Position numbers and translations under genes: made by a program. Below are positions 1-10,100 of a stretch of 64,000 bases of DNA, piece by piece. Each line of letters opens with the position of its first letter. The first letter of the stretch is position 1. Source of the DNA: Prosopocoilus inquinatus (lineage: Eukaryota > Arthropoda > Insecta > Coleoptera > Lucanidae); contig CM069880.1 in assembly GCA_036172665.1 (NCBI GenBank), positions 4,342,501 through 4,406,500 of the forward strand, in the 5' to 3' direction. The notes under the pieces were generated by a model. The model had not been told where the DNA came from. It saw only the letters and a program-made list of their open reading frames with translations, and did not search any database.

Positions 1-88
1 TGAGATACGAAGTTCTCGCACTCAGCAGAAGCTGGAAATAGTTTTGAACGAAACAACACGTATTAGCATTGTTCCTGTGATGTATCTA

Positions 89-94
89 ATCGAT
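89..94. other. Once-per-monomer ATCGAT palindrome (ClaI site), first example
   Basis: ATCGAT lies in the most conserved part of the monomer and recurs at 238, 387 and nearly every 149 bases. It is lost in marked variants, for example TAATAGATCC near 832, TAATTGATCC near 2,620, TAATCTATCC near 4,557 and TAATGGATCC near 40,317, the last creating GGATCC. It is a convenient natural phase marker: genomic digestion with ClaI should give a 149-bp ladder. Confidence 0.9.
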
Positions 95-162
95 CCTTAC
101 TTATCTATCATGTTATTTGACGTTACGATGGACTCCAGTAACTCTGATGTGAGATACGAAGT

Positions 163-179
163 TTTCGGACGCAGCGGAA
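163..179 (+). other. CENP-B-box-like motif in alpha monomers (first example)
   Basis: The mammalian CENP-B box has the core nTTCGnnnnAnnCGGGn. Here TTCG occupies 164-167, the required A is a C at 172, and 175-178 reads CGGA rather than CGGG, so 7 of the 9 core bases match. The equivalent site of the next (beta) monomer at 312-328 matches only 5 of 9. The motif recurs in most alpha monomers, sometimes changed (CGTA, CAGTGG, CACCGG). No copy I saw matches the full core. Binding by a CENP-B-related protein is speculation; a chance resemblance is quite possible. Confidence 0.35.
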
Positions 180-237
180 TCTGGAAATAGTTTTGAACGA
201 AATAACACGTATTTGCGTTGTTCCTGTGATGTATCTA

Positions 238-386
238 ATCGATCCTTACTTATCTAATATGTTAATTGACGTTTCAACGGACTCCAGTAACTCTGATGTG
301 AGATACGAATTTCTCGCACTCAGCAGAAGCTGGAAATAGTTTTGAACGAAACAACACGTATTAGCATTGTTCCTGTGATATATCTA
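238..386 (+). repeat. Reference beta-class monomer (phased from the ATCGAT site)
   Basis: This is the partner of the preceding alpha monomer. It has TCTAATATG and GTTTCAACGG, then TCTCGCACTCAGCAG, then ACAACACG and GCATTG. It differs from alpha at 11 diagnostic positions (about 7%). The next copy (387-535) is also beta, an example of the beta-beta runs that break strict alternation. Private changes here are TTAATTG, GAATTTCTC and GATATATC; the same private variants recur in later blocks and serve as tags for the larger duplications. Confidence 0.9.
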
Positions 387-660
387 ATCGATCCTTACTT
401 ATCTAATATGTTATTTGACGTTTCAACGGACTCCAGTAACTCTGATGTGAGATACGAAGTTCTCGCACTCAGCAGAAGCTGGAAACAGTTTTGAACGAAA
501 CAACACGTATTAGCTTTGTTCCTGTGATGTATCTAATCGATTGTTACTTATCTATCATGTTATTTGACGTTACGATGGACCCCAGTAACTCTGATGTGAG
601 ATACGAAGTTTTCGGACGCAGCGGAAGCTGGAAATAGTTTTGAACGAAATAACACGTATT

Positions 661-666
661 AGCTTG
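661..666 (+). other. One-base deletion in a monomer (AGCTTG for AGCGTTG)
   Basis: Nearly all monomers read TTAGCGTTGTTCC or a same-length variant here; this one lacks the G, making it 148 bp. The identical deletion at 13,027-13,032 marks the two as copies of one event, while the other related blocks (7,510, 18,990, 25,690, 35,230) have the full-length form. Confidence 0.9.
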
Positions 667-1206
667 TTCCTGTGATGTATCTAATCGATCCTTACTTATT
701 TAATATGTTAATTGACGTTCCAGCGGACTCCAGTAACTCTTATGTGAGATACGATGTTCTCGCACTCAGCAGAAACTGGAAATAGTTTTGAACGAAACAA
801 CACGTATTAGCGTTGTTCCTGTGATGTATCTAATAGATCCTTACTTATCTAATATGTTATTTGACGATTCAACTAACTCCAGTAACTCTGATGTGAGATA
901 CGAAGTTTTCGGACGCAGCGGAAGCTGGAAATAGTTTCGAACGAAATAACACGTATTAGCGTTGTTCCTGTAATGTATCTAATCGATCCTTACTTATCCA
1001 ATATGTTAATTGACGTTCCAACGGACTCCAGTAACTCAGATGTGAGATACGAAGTTCTCGCACTCAGCAGAAGCTGGAAATAGTTTTGAAAGAAACAACA
1101 CGTATTAGCATTGTTCCTGTGATGTATCTAATCGATCCTTACTTATCTATCATGTTATTTGACGTTACGATGGACTCCAGTAACTCTGATGTGAGATACG
1201 AAGTTT

Positions 1207-1836
1207 TGGGACGCAGCGGAAGCTGGAAAGAGCTTTGAACGAAATAACACGTATTAGCGTTGTTCCTGTGATGTATCTAATCGATCCTTACTTATCTAAT
1301 ATGTTGTTTGAGGTTTCAACGGACTCCAGTAACTCTGATGTGAGATACGAAGTTCTCGCACTCAGCAGAAGCTGGAAATAGTTTTGAACGAAACAACACG
1401 TATTAGCATTGTTCCTGTGACGTATCCAATCGATCCTTACTTATCTATCATGTTATTTGACTTTACGATGTACTCCAGTAACTCTGATGTGAGATACGAA
1501 GTTTTCGGACGCAGCGTAAGCTGGAAATAGTTTTGAACGAAATAACACGTATTAGCGTTGTTCCTGTGATGTACCTAATCGATCCTTACTTATCTAATAT
1601 GTTGTTTGAGGTTTCAACGGACTCCAGTAACTCTGATGTGAGATACGAAGTTCTCGCACTCAGCAGAAGCTGGAAATAGTTTTGAACGAAACAACACGTA
1701 TTAGCATTGTTCCTGTGACGTATCCAATCGATCCTTACTTATCTATCATGTTATTTGACTTTACGATGGACTCCAGTAACTCTGATGTGAGATACGAAGT
1801 TTTCGGACGCAGCGTAAGCTGGAAATAGTTTTGAAC
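1207..1836 (+). repeat. Local two-monomer (298-bp) duplication within block A
   Basis: The pair carrying GTTGTTTGAGG followed by GACGTATCCAATCG and GACTTTACGATG appears twice in succession here (about 1,300-1,520 and 1,600-1,820). The re-arranged copy near 8,100-8,400 has the pair only once, and so do the later blocks near 19,700 and 26,400. The copy at 12,367-17,793 has it twice, with the same GATGTACTCC difference between the pairs. This shows growth by whole dimers. Confidence 0.8.
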
Positions 1837-4800
1837 GAAATAACACGTATTAGCGTTGTTCCTGTGATGTATCTAATCGATCCTTACTTATCTAATATGT
1901 TAATTGAACTTTCAACGGACTCCAGTAACTCTGATGTGAGATACGAAGTTCTCGAACTCAGCAGAAGCTGGAAATAGTTTTGAACGAAACAACACGTATT
2001 AGCATTGTTCCTGTGATGTATCTAATCGATCCTTACTTATCTAATATGTTATTTGACGTTTCAAAGGACTCCAGTAACTCTGATGTGGGATACGAAGTTC
2101 TCGCACTCAGCAGAAGCTGGAAATAGTTTTGAACGAAACAACACGTATTAGCATTGTTCCTGTGATGTATCTAATCGATCCTTACTTATCTATCATGTTA
2201 TTTGACTTTACGATGGACTCCAGTAACTCTGATGTGAGATACGAAGTTTTCGGACGCAGTGGAAGCTGGAAATAGTTTTGAACGAAATATCACGTATTAG
2301 CGTTGTTCCTGTGATGTATCTAATCGATCCTTACTTATCCAATATGTTATTTGACGTTTCAACGGACTCCAGTAACTCTGATGTGAGATACGAAGTTCTC
2401 GCACTCAGCAGAAGCTGGAAATAGTTTTGAACGAAACAACACGTATTAGCTTTGTTCCTGTGATGTATCTAATCGATCCTTACTTATCTGTCATGTTATT
2501 TGACGTTACGATGGACTCCAGTAACTCTGATTTGAGATACGAAGTTCTCGCACTCAGCAGAAGCTGGAAATAGTTTTGAACGAAACAACACGTATTAGCG
2601 TTGTTCCTGTGATGTATCTAATTGATCCTTACGTATCTATCATGTTATTTGACGTTACGATGGACTCCAGTATCTCTGACGTGAGATACGAAGTTTTCGG
2701 ACGCAGCGGAAGCTGGAAATAGTTTTGAACGAAATAACACGTATAAGCGTTGTCCCTGTGATGTATCTAATCGATCCTTACTTATCTAATATGTTATTTG
2801 ACGTTTCAACGGACTCCAGTAACTCTTATGTGAGATACGAAGTTCTCGCACTCAGCAGAAGCTGGAAATAGTTTTGAACGACACAACACGTATTAGCGTT
2901 ATTCCTGTGATGTATCTAATCGATCCTTACTTATCTATTACGTTATTTGACGTTACGATGGACTCCAGTAACTCTGATGTGATATACGAAGTTTTCGGAC
3001 GCACCGGAAGCTGGAAATAGTTTTGAAGGAAATAACACGTATTATCGTTGTTTCTGTGATGTATCTAATCGATCCTTACTTATCTAATATGTTGTTTGAT
3101 GTTTCAACGGACTCCAGTAACTCTGATGTGAGATACGAAGTTCTAGCACTCAGCAGAAGCTGGAAATAGTTTTGAACGAAACAACACGTATTAGCATTGT
3201 TCCTGTGATGTATCTAATCGATCCTTACTTATCTAATATGTTATTTGACGTTTCAACGGACTCCAGTAACTCTGATGTGAGATACGAAGTTCTCGCACTC
3301 AGCAGAATCTGGAAATAGTTTTGAACGAAACAACACGTATTGGCATTGTTCCTGTGATGTATCTAATCGATCCTTACTTATCTATCATGTTATTTGACGT
3401 TACGATGGACTCCAGTAACTCTGATGTGAGATACGAAGTTCTCGGACGCAGCGGAAGCTGGAAATAGTTTTGAACGAAATAACACGTATTAGCGTTGTTC
3501 CTGTGATGTATCTAATCGATCCTTACTTATCTAATATGTTATTTGACGTTTCAACGGACTCCAGTAACTCTGATGTGAGATACGAAGTTCTCGCACTCAG
3601 CAGAAGCTGGAAATAGTTTTGAACGAAACAACACGTATTAGCATTGTTCCTGTGATGTATCTAATCGATCCTTACTTATCTATCATCTTATTTGACGTTA
3701 CGATGGACTCCAATAACTCTGATGTGAGATACGAAGTTTTCGGACGCAGCGGAAGCTGGAAATAGTTTTGAACGAAATAACACGTATAAGCGTTGTTCCT
3801 GTGATGTATCTAATCGATCCTTACTTATCTAATATGTTAATTGACGTTTCAACGGACTCCAGTAACTCTGATGTGAGATACGAATTTCTCGCACTCAGCA
3901 GAAGCTGGAAATAGTTTTGAACGAAGCAACATGTATTAGCGTTATTCCTGTGATGTATCTAATCGATCCTTACGTATCTATCATGTTATTTGACGTTACG
4001 ATGGACTCCAGTAACTCTGACGTGAGATACGAAGTTTTCGGACGCAGCGGAAGCTGGAAATAGTTTTGAACGAAATAACACGTATAAGCGTTGTTCCTGT
4101 GATGTATCTAATCGATCCTTACTTATCTAATATGTTAATTGACGTTTCAACGGACTCCAGTAACTCTGATGTGAGATACGAATTTCTCGCACTCAGCAGA
4201 AGCTGGAAATAGTTTTGAACGAAACAACACGTATTAGCATTGTTCCTGTGATATATCTAATCGATCCTTACTTATCTAATATGTTATTTGACGTTTCAAC
4301 GGACTCCAGTAACTCTGATGTGAGATACGAAGTTCTCGCACTCAGCAGAAGCTGGAAATAGTTTTGAACGAAACAACACGTATTAGCATTGTTCCTGTGA
4401 TGTATCTAATCGATCCTTACTTATCTATCATGTTATTTGACGTTACGATGGACTCCAATAACTCTGATGTGAGACACAAAGTTTTCGGACGCAGCGGAAG
4501 CTGGAAATAGTTTTGAACGAAGCAACATGTATTAGCGTTATTCCTGTGATGTATCTAATCTATCCTTACTTATCTGTCATGTTATTTGACGTTACGATGG
4601 ACTCCAGTAACTCTGATTTGAGATACGAAGTTCTCGCACTCAGCAGAAGCTGGAAATAGTTTTGAACGAAACAACACGTATTAGCGTTGTTCCTGTGATG
4701 TATCTAATCGATCCTTACGTATCTATCATGTTATTTGACGTTACGATGGACTCCAGTAACTCTGATGTGAGATACGAAGTTTTCGGACGCAGCGGAAGCT

Positions 4801-5427
4801 GGAAATAGTTTTGAACGAAACAACACGTATTAGCATTGTTCCTGTGATGTATCTAATCGATCCTTACTTATCCAATATGTTATTTGACGTTTCAACGGAC
4901 TCCAGTAACTCTGATGTGAGATACGAATTTCTCGCACTCAGCAGAAGCTGGAAATAGTTTTGAACGAAACAACACGTATTAGCTTTGTTCCTGTGATGTA
5001 TCTAATCGATCCTTACTTATCTATCATGTTATTTAACGTTACGATGGACTCCAGTAACTCTGATGTGAGATACGAAGTTCTCGGACGCAGCGGAAGCTGG
5101 AAATAGTTTTGAACGAAATAACACCTATTAGCGTTGTTCCTGTGATGTATCTAATCGATCCTTACTTATCTAACATGTTGTTTGACGTTTCAACGGACTC
5201 CAGTAACTCTGATGTGTGATACGAAGTTCTCGCACTCAGCAGAAGCTGGAAATAGTTTTGAACGAAACAACACGTATTAGCATTGTTCCTGTGATGTATC
5301 TAATCGATCCTTACTTATCTATCATGTTATTTGACGTTACGATGGACTCCAGTAACTCTGATGTGAGATACGAAGTTTTCGGACGCAGCGGAATCTGGAA
5401 ATAGTTTTGAACGAAATAACACGTATT

Positions 5428-7151
5428 AGCGTTGTTCCTGTGATGTATCTAATCGATCCTTACGTATCTATCATGTTATTTGACGTTACGATGGACTCCA
5501 GTAACTCTGACGTGAGATACGAAGTTTTCGGACGCAGCGGAAGCTGGAAATAGTTTTGAACGAAATGACACGTATAAGCGTTGTTCCTGTGATGTATCTA
5601 ATCGATCCTTACTTATCTAATATGTTATTTGACGTTTCAACGGACTCCAGTATCTCTGATGTGAGATACGAAGTTCTCGCACTCAGCAGAAGCTGGAAAT
5701 AGGTTTGAACGAAACAACACGTATTAGCATTGTTCCTGTGATGTATCTAATCGATCCTTATTTATCTATCATGTTATTTGACGTTACGATGGACTCCAAT
5801 AACTCTGATGTGAGATACGAAGTTTTCGGACGCAGCGGAAGCTGGAAATAGTTTTGAACGAAGCAACATGTATTAGCGTTATTCCTGTGACGTATCTAAT
5901 CGATCCTTACTTATCTGTAATGTTATTTGACGTTACGATGGACTCCAGTAACTCTGATTTGAGATACGAAGTTCTCGCACTCAGCAGAAGATGGAAATAG
6001 TTTTGAACGAAACAACACGTATTAGCAAAGTTCCTGTGATGTATCTAATCGATCCTTACTTATCTATCATGTTATTTGACGTTACGATGGACTCCAGTAA
6101 CTCTGATGTGAGATACGAAGTTTTCGGACGCAGCGGAAGCTGGAAATAGTTTTGAACGAAACAACACGTATTAGCGTTGTTCCTGTGATGTATCTAATCG
6201 ATCCTTACTTATCTAATATGTTATTTGACGTTTCAACGGACTCCAGTAACTCTGATGTGAGATACGAAGTTCTCGCACTCAGCAGAAGCTGGAAATAGTT
6301 ATGAACGAAACAACACGTATTAGCATTGTTCCTGTGATGTATCTAATCGATCCTTACTTATCTATCATGTTATTTGACGTTACGATGGACTCCAGTAACT
6401 CTGATGTGAGATACGAAGTTTTCGGACGCAGCGGAAGCTGGAAATAGTTTTGAACGAAACAACACATATTAGCGTTGTTCCTGTGATGTATCTAATCGAT
6501 CCTTACTTATCTATCATGTTATTTGACGTTACGATGTACTCCAGTAACTCTGATGTGAGATACGAAGTTTTCGGACGCAGCGTAAGCTGGAAATAGTTTT
6601 GAACGAAACAATACGTATTAGCGTTGTTCCTGTGATGTATCTAATCGATCCTTACTTATCTAACATGTTGTTTGAAGTTTCAACGGACTCCAGTAACTCT
6701 GATGTGAGATACGAAGTTCTCGCACTCAGCAGAAGCTGGAAATAGTTTTGAACGAAACAACACGTATTAGCATTGTTCCTGTGATGTATCTAATCGATCC
6801 CTACTTATCTATCATCTTATTTGTCGTTACGATGGACTCCTGTAACTCTGATGTGAGATACGAAGTTTTCGAACGCAGCGGAAGCTGGAAATAGTTTTGA
6901 ACGAAATAACACGTATTAGCGTTGTTCCTGTGATGTATCTAATCGATCCTTACGTATCTATCATGTTATTTGACGTTACGATGGACTCCAGTAACTCTGA
7001 CGTGAGATACGAAGTTTTCGGACGCAGCGGAAGCTGGAAATAGTTTTGAACGAAATAACACGTATAAGCGTTGTTCCTGTGATGTATCTAATCGATCCTT
7101 ACTTATCTAATATGTTAATTGACGTTTCAACGGACTCCAGTAACTCTGATG
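5428..7151 (+). repeat. Junction interval between two block A copies
   Basis: Text at 5,411 onward (ATAACACGTATTAGCG, then CCTTACGTATC and GACGTGAGATAC) recurs at 6,901 onward, an offset of exactly 10 monomers (1,490 bp). Between them lies a segment of a different family (6,010-6,940). The right part, about 6,940-7,330, resembles 3,965-4,350. The interval therefore looks like block A sequence interrupted by other satellite variants. Confidence 0.7.
6010..6940 (+). repeat. Displaced segment matching the family near 44 kb
   Basis: A run of rare variants appears in the same order as at about 43,557-44,487: GCAAAGTTCC, TAGTTATGAACG, ACACATATTAGCG, GATGTACTCC, GCAGCGTAAG, ACAATACG, TTTGAAGTTTC, ATCCCTAC, TTTGTCGTTACG, CTCCTGTAAC and TTTTCGAACGC. 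The two diverge just outside it (CCTTACGTATC here against CGTTCATTAC there). Offset is 37,547 bp. Inside, I noticed one difference (GATATGAG near 44,099). Confidence 0.85.
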
Positions 7152-10100
7152 TGAGATACGAATTTCTCGCACTCAGCAGAAGCTGGAAATAGTTTTGAAC
7201 GAAACAACACGTATTAGCATTGTTCCTGTGATATATCTAGTCGATCCTTACTTATCTAATATGTTATTTGACGTTTCAACGGACTCCAGTAACTCTGATG
7301 TGAGATACGAAGTTCTCGCACTCAGCAGAAGCTGGAAACAGTTTTGAACGAAACAACACGTATTAGCTTTGTTCCTGTGATGTATCTAATCGATCCTTAC
7401 TTATCTATCATGTTATTTGACGTTACGATGGACCCCAGTAACTCTGATGTGAGATACGAAGTTTTCGGACGCAGCGGAAGCTGGAAATAGTTTTGAACGA
7501 AATAACACGTATTAGCGTTGTTCCTGTGATATATCTAATCGATCCTTACTTATTTAATATGCTAATTGACGTTCCAGCGGACTCCAGTAACTCTTATGTG
7601 AGATACGAAGTTCTCGCACTCAGCAGAAGCTGGAAATAGTTTTGAACGAAACAACACGTATTAGCGTTGTTCCTGTGATGTATCTAATCGATCCTTACTT
7701 ATCTAATATGTTATTTGACGATTCAACGAACTCCAGTAACTCTGATGTGAGATACGAAGTTTTCGGACGCAGCGGAAGCTGGAAATAGTTTCGAACGAAA
7801 TAACACGTATTAGCGTTGTTCCTGTAATGTATCTAATCGATCCTTACTTATCCAATATGTTAATTGACGTTCCAACGGACTCCAGTAACTCAGATGTGAG
7901 ATACGAAGTTCTCGCACTCAGCAGAAGCTGGAAATAGTTTTGAACGAAACAACACGTATTAGCATTGTTCCTGTGATGTATCTAATCGATCCTTACTTAT
8001 CTATCATGTTATTTGACGTTACGATGGACTCCAGTAACTCTGATGTGAGATACGAAGTTTTGGGACGCAGCGGAAGCTGGAAAGAGCTTTGAACGAAATA
8101 ACACGTATTAGCGTTGTTCCTGTGATGTACCTAATCGATCCTTACTTATCTAATATGTTGTTTGAGGTTTCAACGGACTCCAGTAACTCTGATGTGAGAT
8201 ACGAAGTTCTCGCACTCAGCAGAAGCTGGAAATAGTTTTGAACGAAACAACACGTATTAGCATTGTTCCTGTGACGTATCCAATCGATCCTTACTTATCT
8301 ATCATGTTATTTGACTTTACGATGGACTCCAGTAACTCTGATGTGAGATACGAAGTTTTCGGACGCAGCGTAAGCTGGAAATAGTTTTGAACGAAATAAC
8401 ACGTATTAGCGTTGTTCCTGTGATGTATCTAATCGATCCTTACTTATCTAATATGTTAATTGAACTTTCAACGGACTCCAGTAACTCTGATGTGAGATAC
8501 GAAGTTCTCGAACTCAGCAGAAGCTGGAAATAGTTTTGAACGAAACAACACGTATTAGCATTGTTCCTGTGATGTATCTAATCGATCCTTACTTATCTAA
8601 TATGTTATTTGACGTTTCAAAGGACTCCAGTAACTCTGATGTGGGATACGAAGTTCTCGCACTCAGCAGAAGCTGGAAATAGTTTTGAACGAAACAACAC
8701 GTATTAGCATTGTTCCTGTGATGTATCTAATCGATCCTTACTTATCTATCATGTTATTTGACTTTACGATGGACTCCAGTAACTCTGATGTGAGATACGA
8801 AGTTTTCGGACGCAGTGGAAGCTGGAAATAGTTTTGAACGAAATAACACGTATTAGCGTTGTTCCTGTGATGTATCTAATCGATCCTTACTTATCCAATA
8901 TGTTATTTGACGTTTCAACGGACTCCAGTAACTCTGATGTGAGATACGAAGTTCTCGCACTCAGCAGAAGCTGGAAATAGTTTTGAACGAAACAACACGT
9001 ATTAGCTTTGTTCCTGTGATGTATCTAATCGATCCTTACTTATCTGTCATGTTATTTGACGTTACGATGGACTCCAGTAACTCTGATTTGAGATACGAAG
9101 TTCTCGCACTCAGCAGAAGCTGGAAATAGTTTTGAACGAAACAACACGTATTAGCGTTGTTCCTGTGATGTATCTAATCGATCCTTACGTATCTATCATG
9201 TTATTTGACGTTACGATGGACTCCAGTATCTCTGACGTGAGATACGAAGTTTTCGGACGCAGCGGAAGCTGGAAATAGTTTTGAACGAAATAACACGTAT
9301 AAGCGTTGTCCCTGTGATGTATCTAATCGATCCTTACTTATCTAATATGTTATTTGACGTTTCAACGGACTCCAGTAACTCTTATGTGAGATACGAAGTT
9401 CTCGCACTCAGCAGAAGCTGGAAATAGTTTTGAACGACACAACACGTATTAGCGTTATTCCTGTGATATATCTAATCGATCCTTACTTATCTATTACGTT
9501 ATTTGACGTTACGATGGACTCCAGTAACTCTGATGTGAGATACGAAGTTTTCGGACGCAGCGGAAGCTGGAAATAGTTTTGAACGAAACAACACGTATTA
9601 GCGTTATTCCTGTGATGTATGAAATCGATCCTTACTTATCTATTACGTTATTTGACGTTACGATGGACTCCAGTAACTCTGATGTGATATACGAAGTTTT
9701 CGGACGCACCGGAAGCTGGAAATAGTTTTGAAGGAAATAACACGTATTATCGTTGTTTCTGTGATGTATCTAATCGATCCTTACTTATCTAATATGTTGT
9801 TTGATGTTTCAACGGACTCCAGTAACTCTGATGTGAGATACGAAGTTCTAGCACTCAGCAGAAGCTGGAAATAGTTTTGAACGAAACAACACGTATTAGC
9901 ATTGTTCCTGTGATGTATCTAATCGATCCTTACTTATCTAATATGTTATTTGACGTTTCAACGGACTCCAGTAACTCTGATGTGAGATACGAAGTTCTCG
10001 CACTCAGCAGAATCTGGAAATAGTTTTGAACGAAACAACACGTATTGGCATTGTTCCTGTGATGTATCTAATCGATCCTTACTTATCTATCATGTTATTT

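Larger units (their letters stand above)
89..237 (+). repeat. Reference alpha-class monomer (phased from the ATCGAT site)
   Basis: When the monomer is phased to begin at the conserved ATCGAT, this copy shows the alpha haplotype: TCTATCATG and GTTACGATGG in the first half, then TTTCGGACGCAGCGG, then AATAACACG and GCGTTG. In a numbering where TGAGATACGA is 1-10, the alpha bases are t108, c109, a125, g127 and t129, followed by t15, g19, g22, g27, t54 and g68. These sites are strongly linked, which is why this phase is the natural one. This copy also has small private changes (GGAATC, TATTTGCG). Alpha monomers are usually followed by a beta monomer. Confidence 0.9.
1..5427 (+). repeat. Long block A, first copy (repeats at 12,367)
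   Basis: This stretch matches 12,367-17,793 at a constant offset of 12,366 bp, which is 83 monomers minus one base. At every landmark I compared the two are the same, including rare private variants (CGATTGTTAC at 538, GTGTGATACG at 5,214) and a one-base deletion at 663. The copies part near 5,427, where TATTAGCG stands against TATTTGCG. The block is truncated by the left edge of the window. Confidence 0.9.

Noticed and set aside
42..54. GTTT...AAAC short inverted repeat as a hairpin or terminator
   Set aside because: The stem is only four A/T-rich pairs with a six-base loop, too weak to mean anything by itself.
5216..5404. 62-codon open frame, repeated at 17,582, 23,542, 24,287, 30,247 and 34,568
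   Set aside because: It starts with GTG, made by one A-to-T change in the common GATGTGAGATAC, and only lacks stops across a little over one monomer. The copies exist because the DNA block was duplicated. The 149-bp period changes frame each monomer, and there is no ribosome-binding, splice or promoter context.
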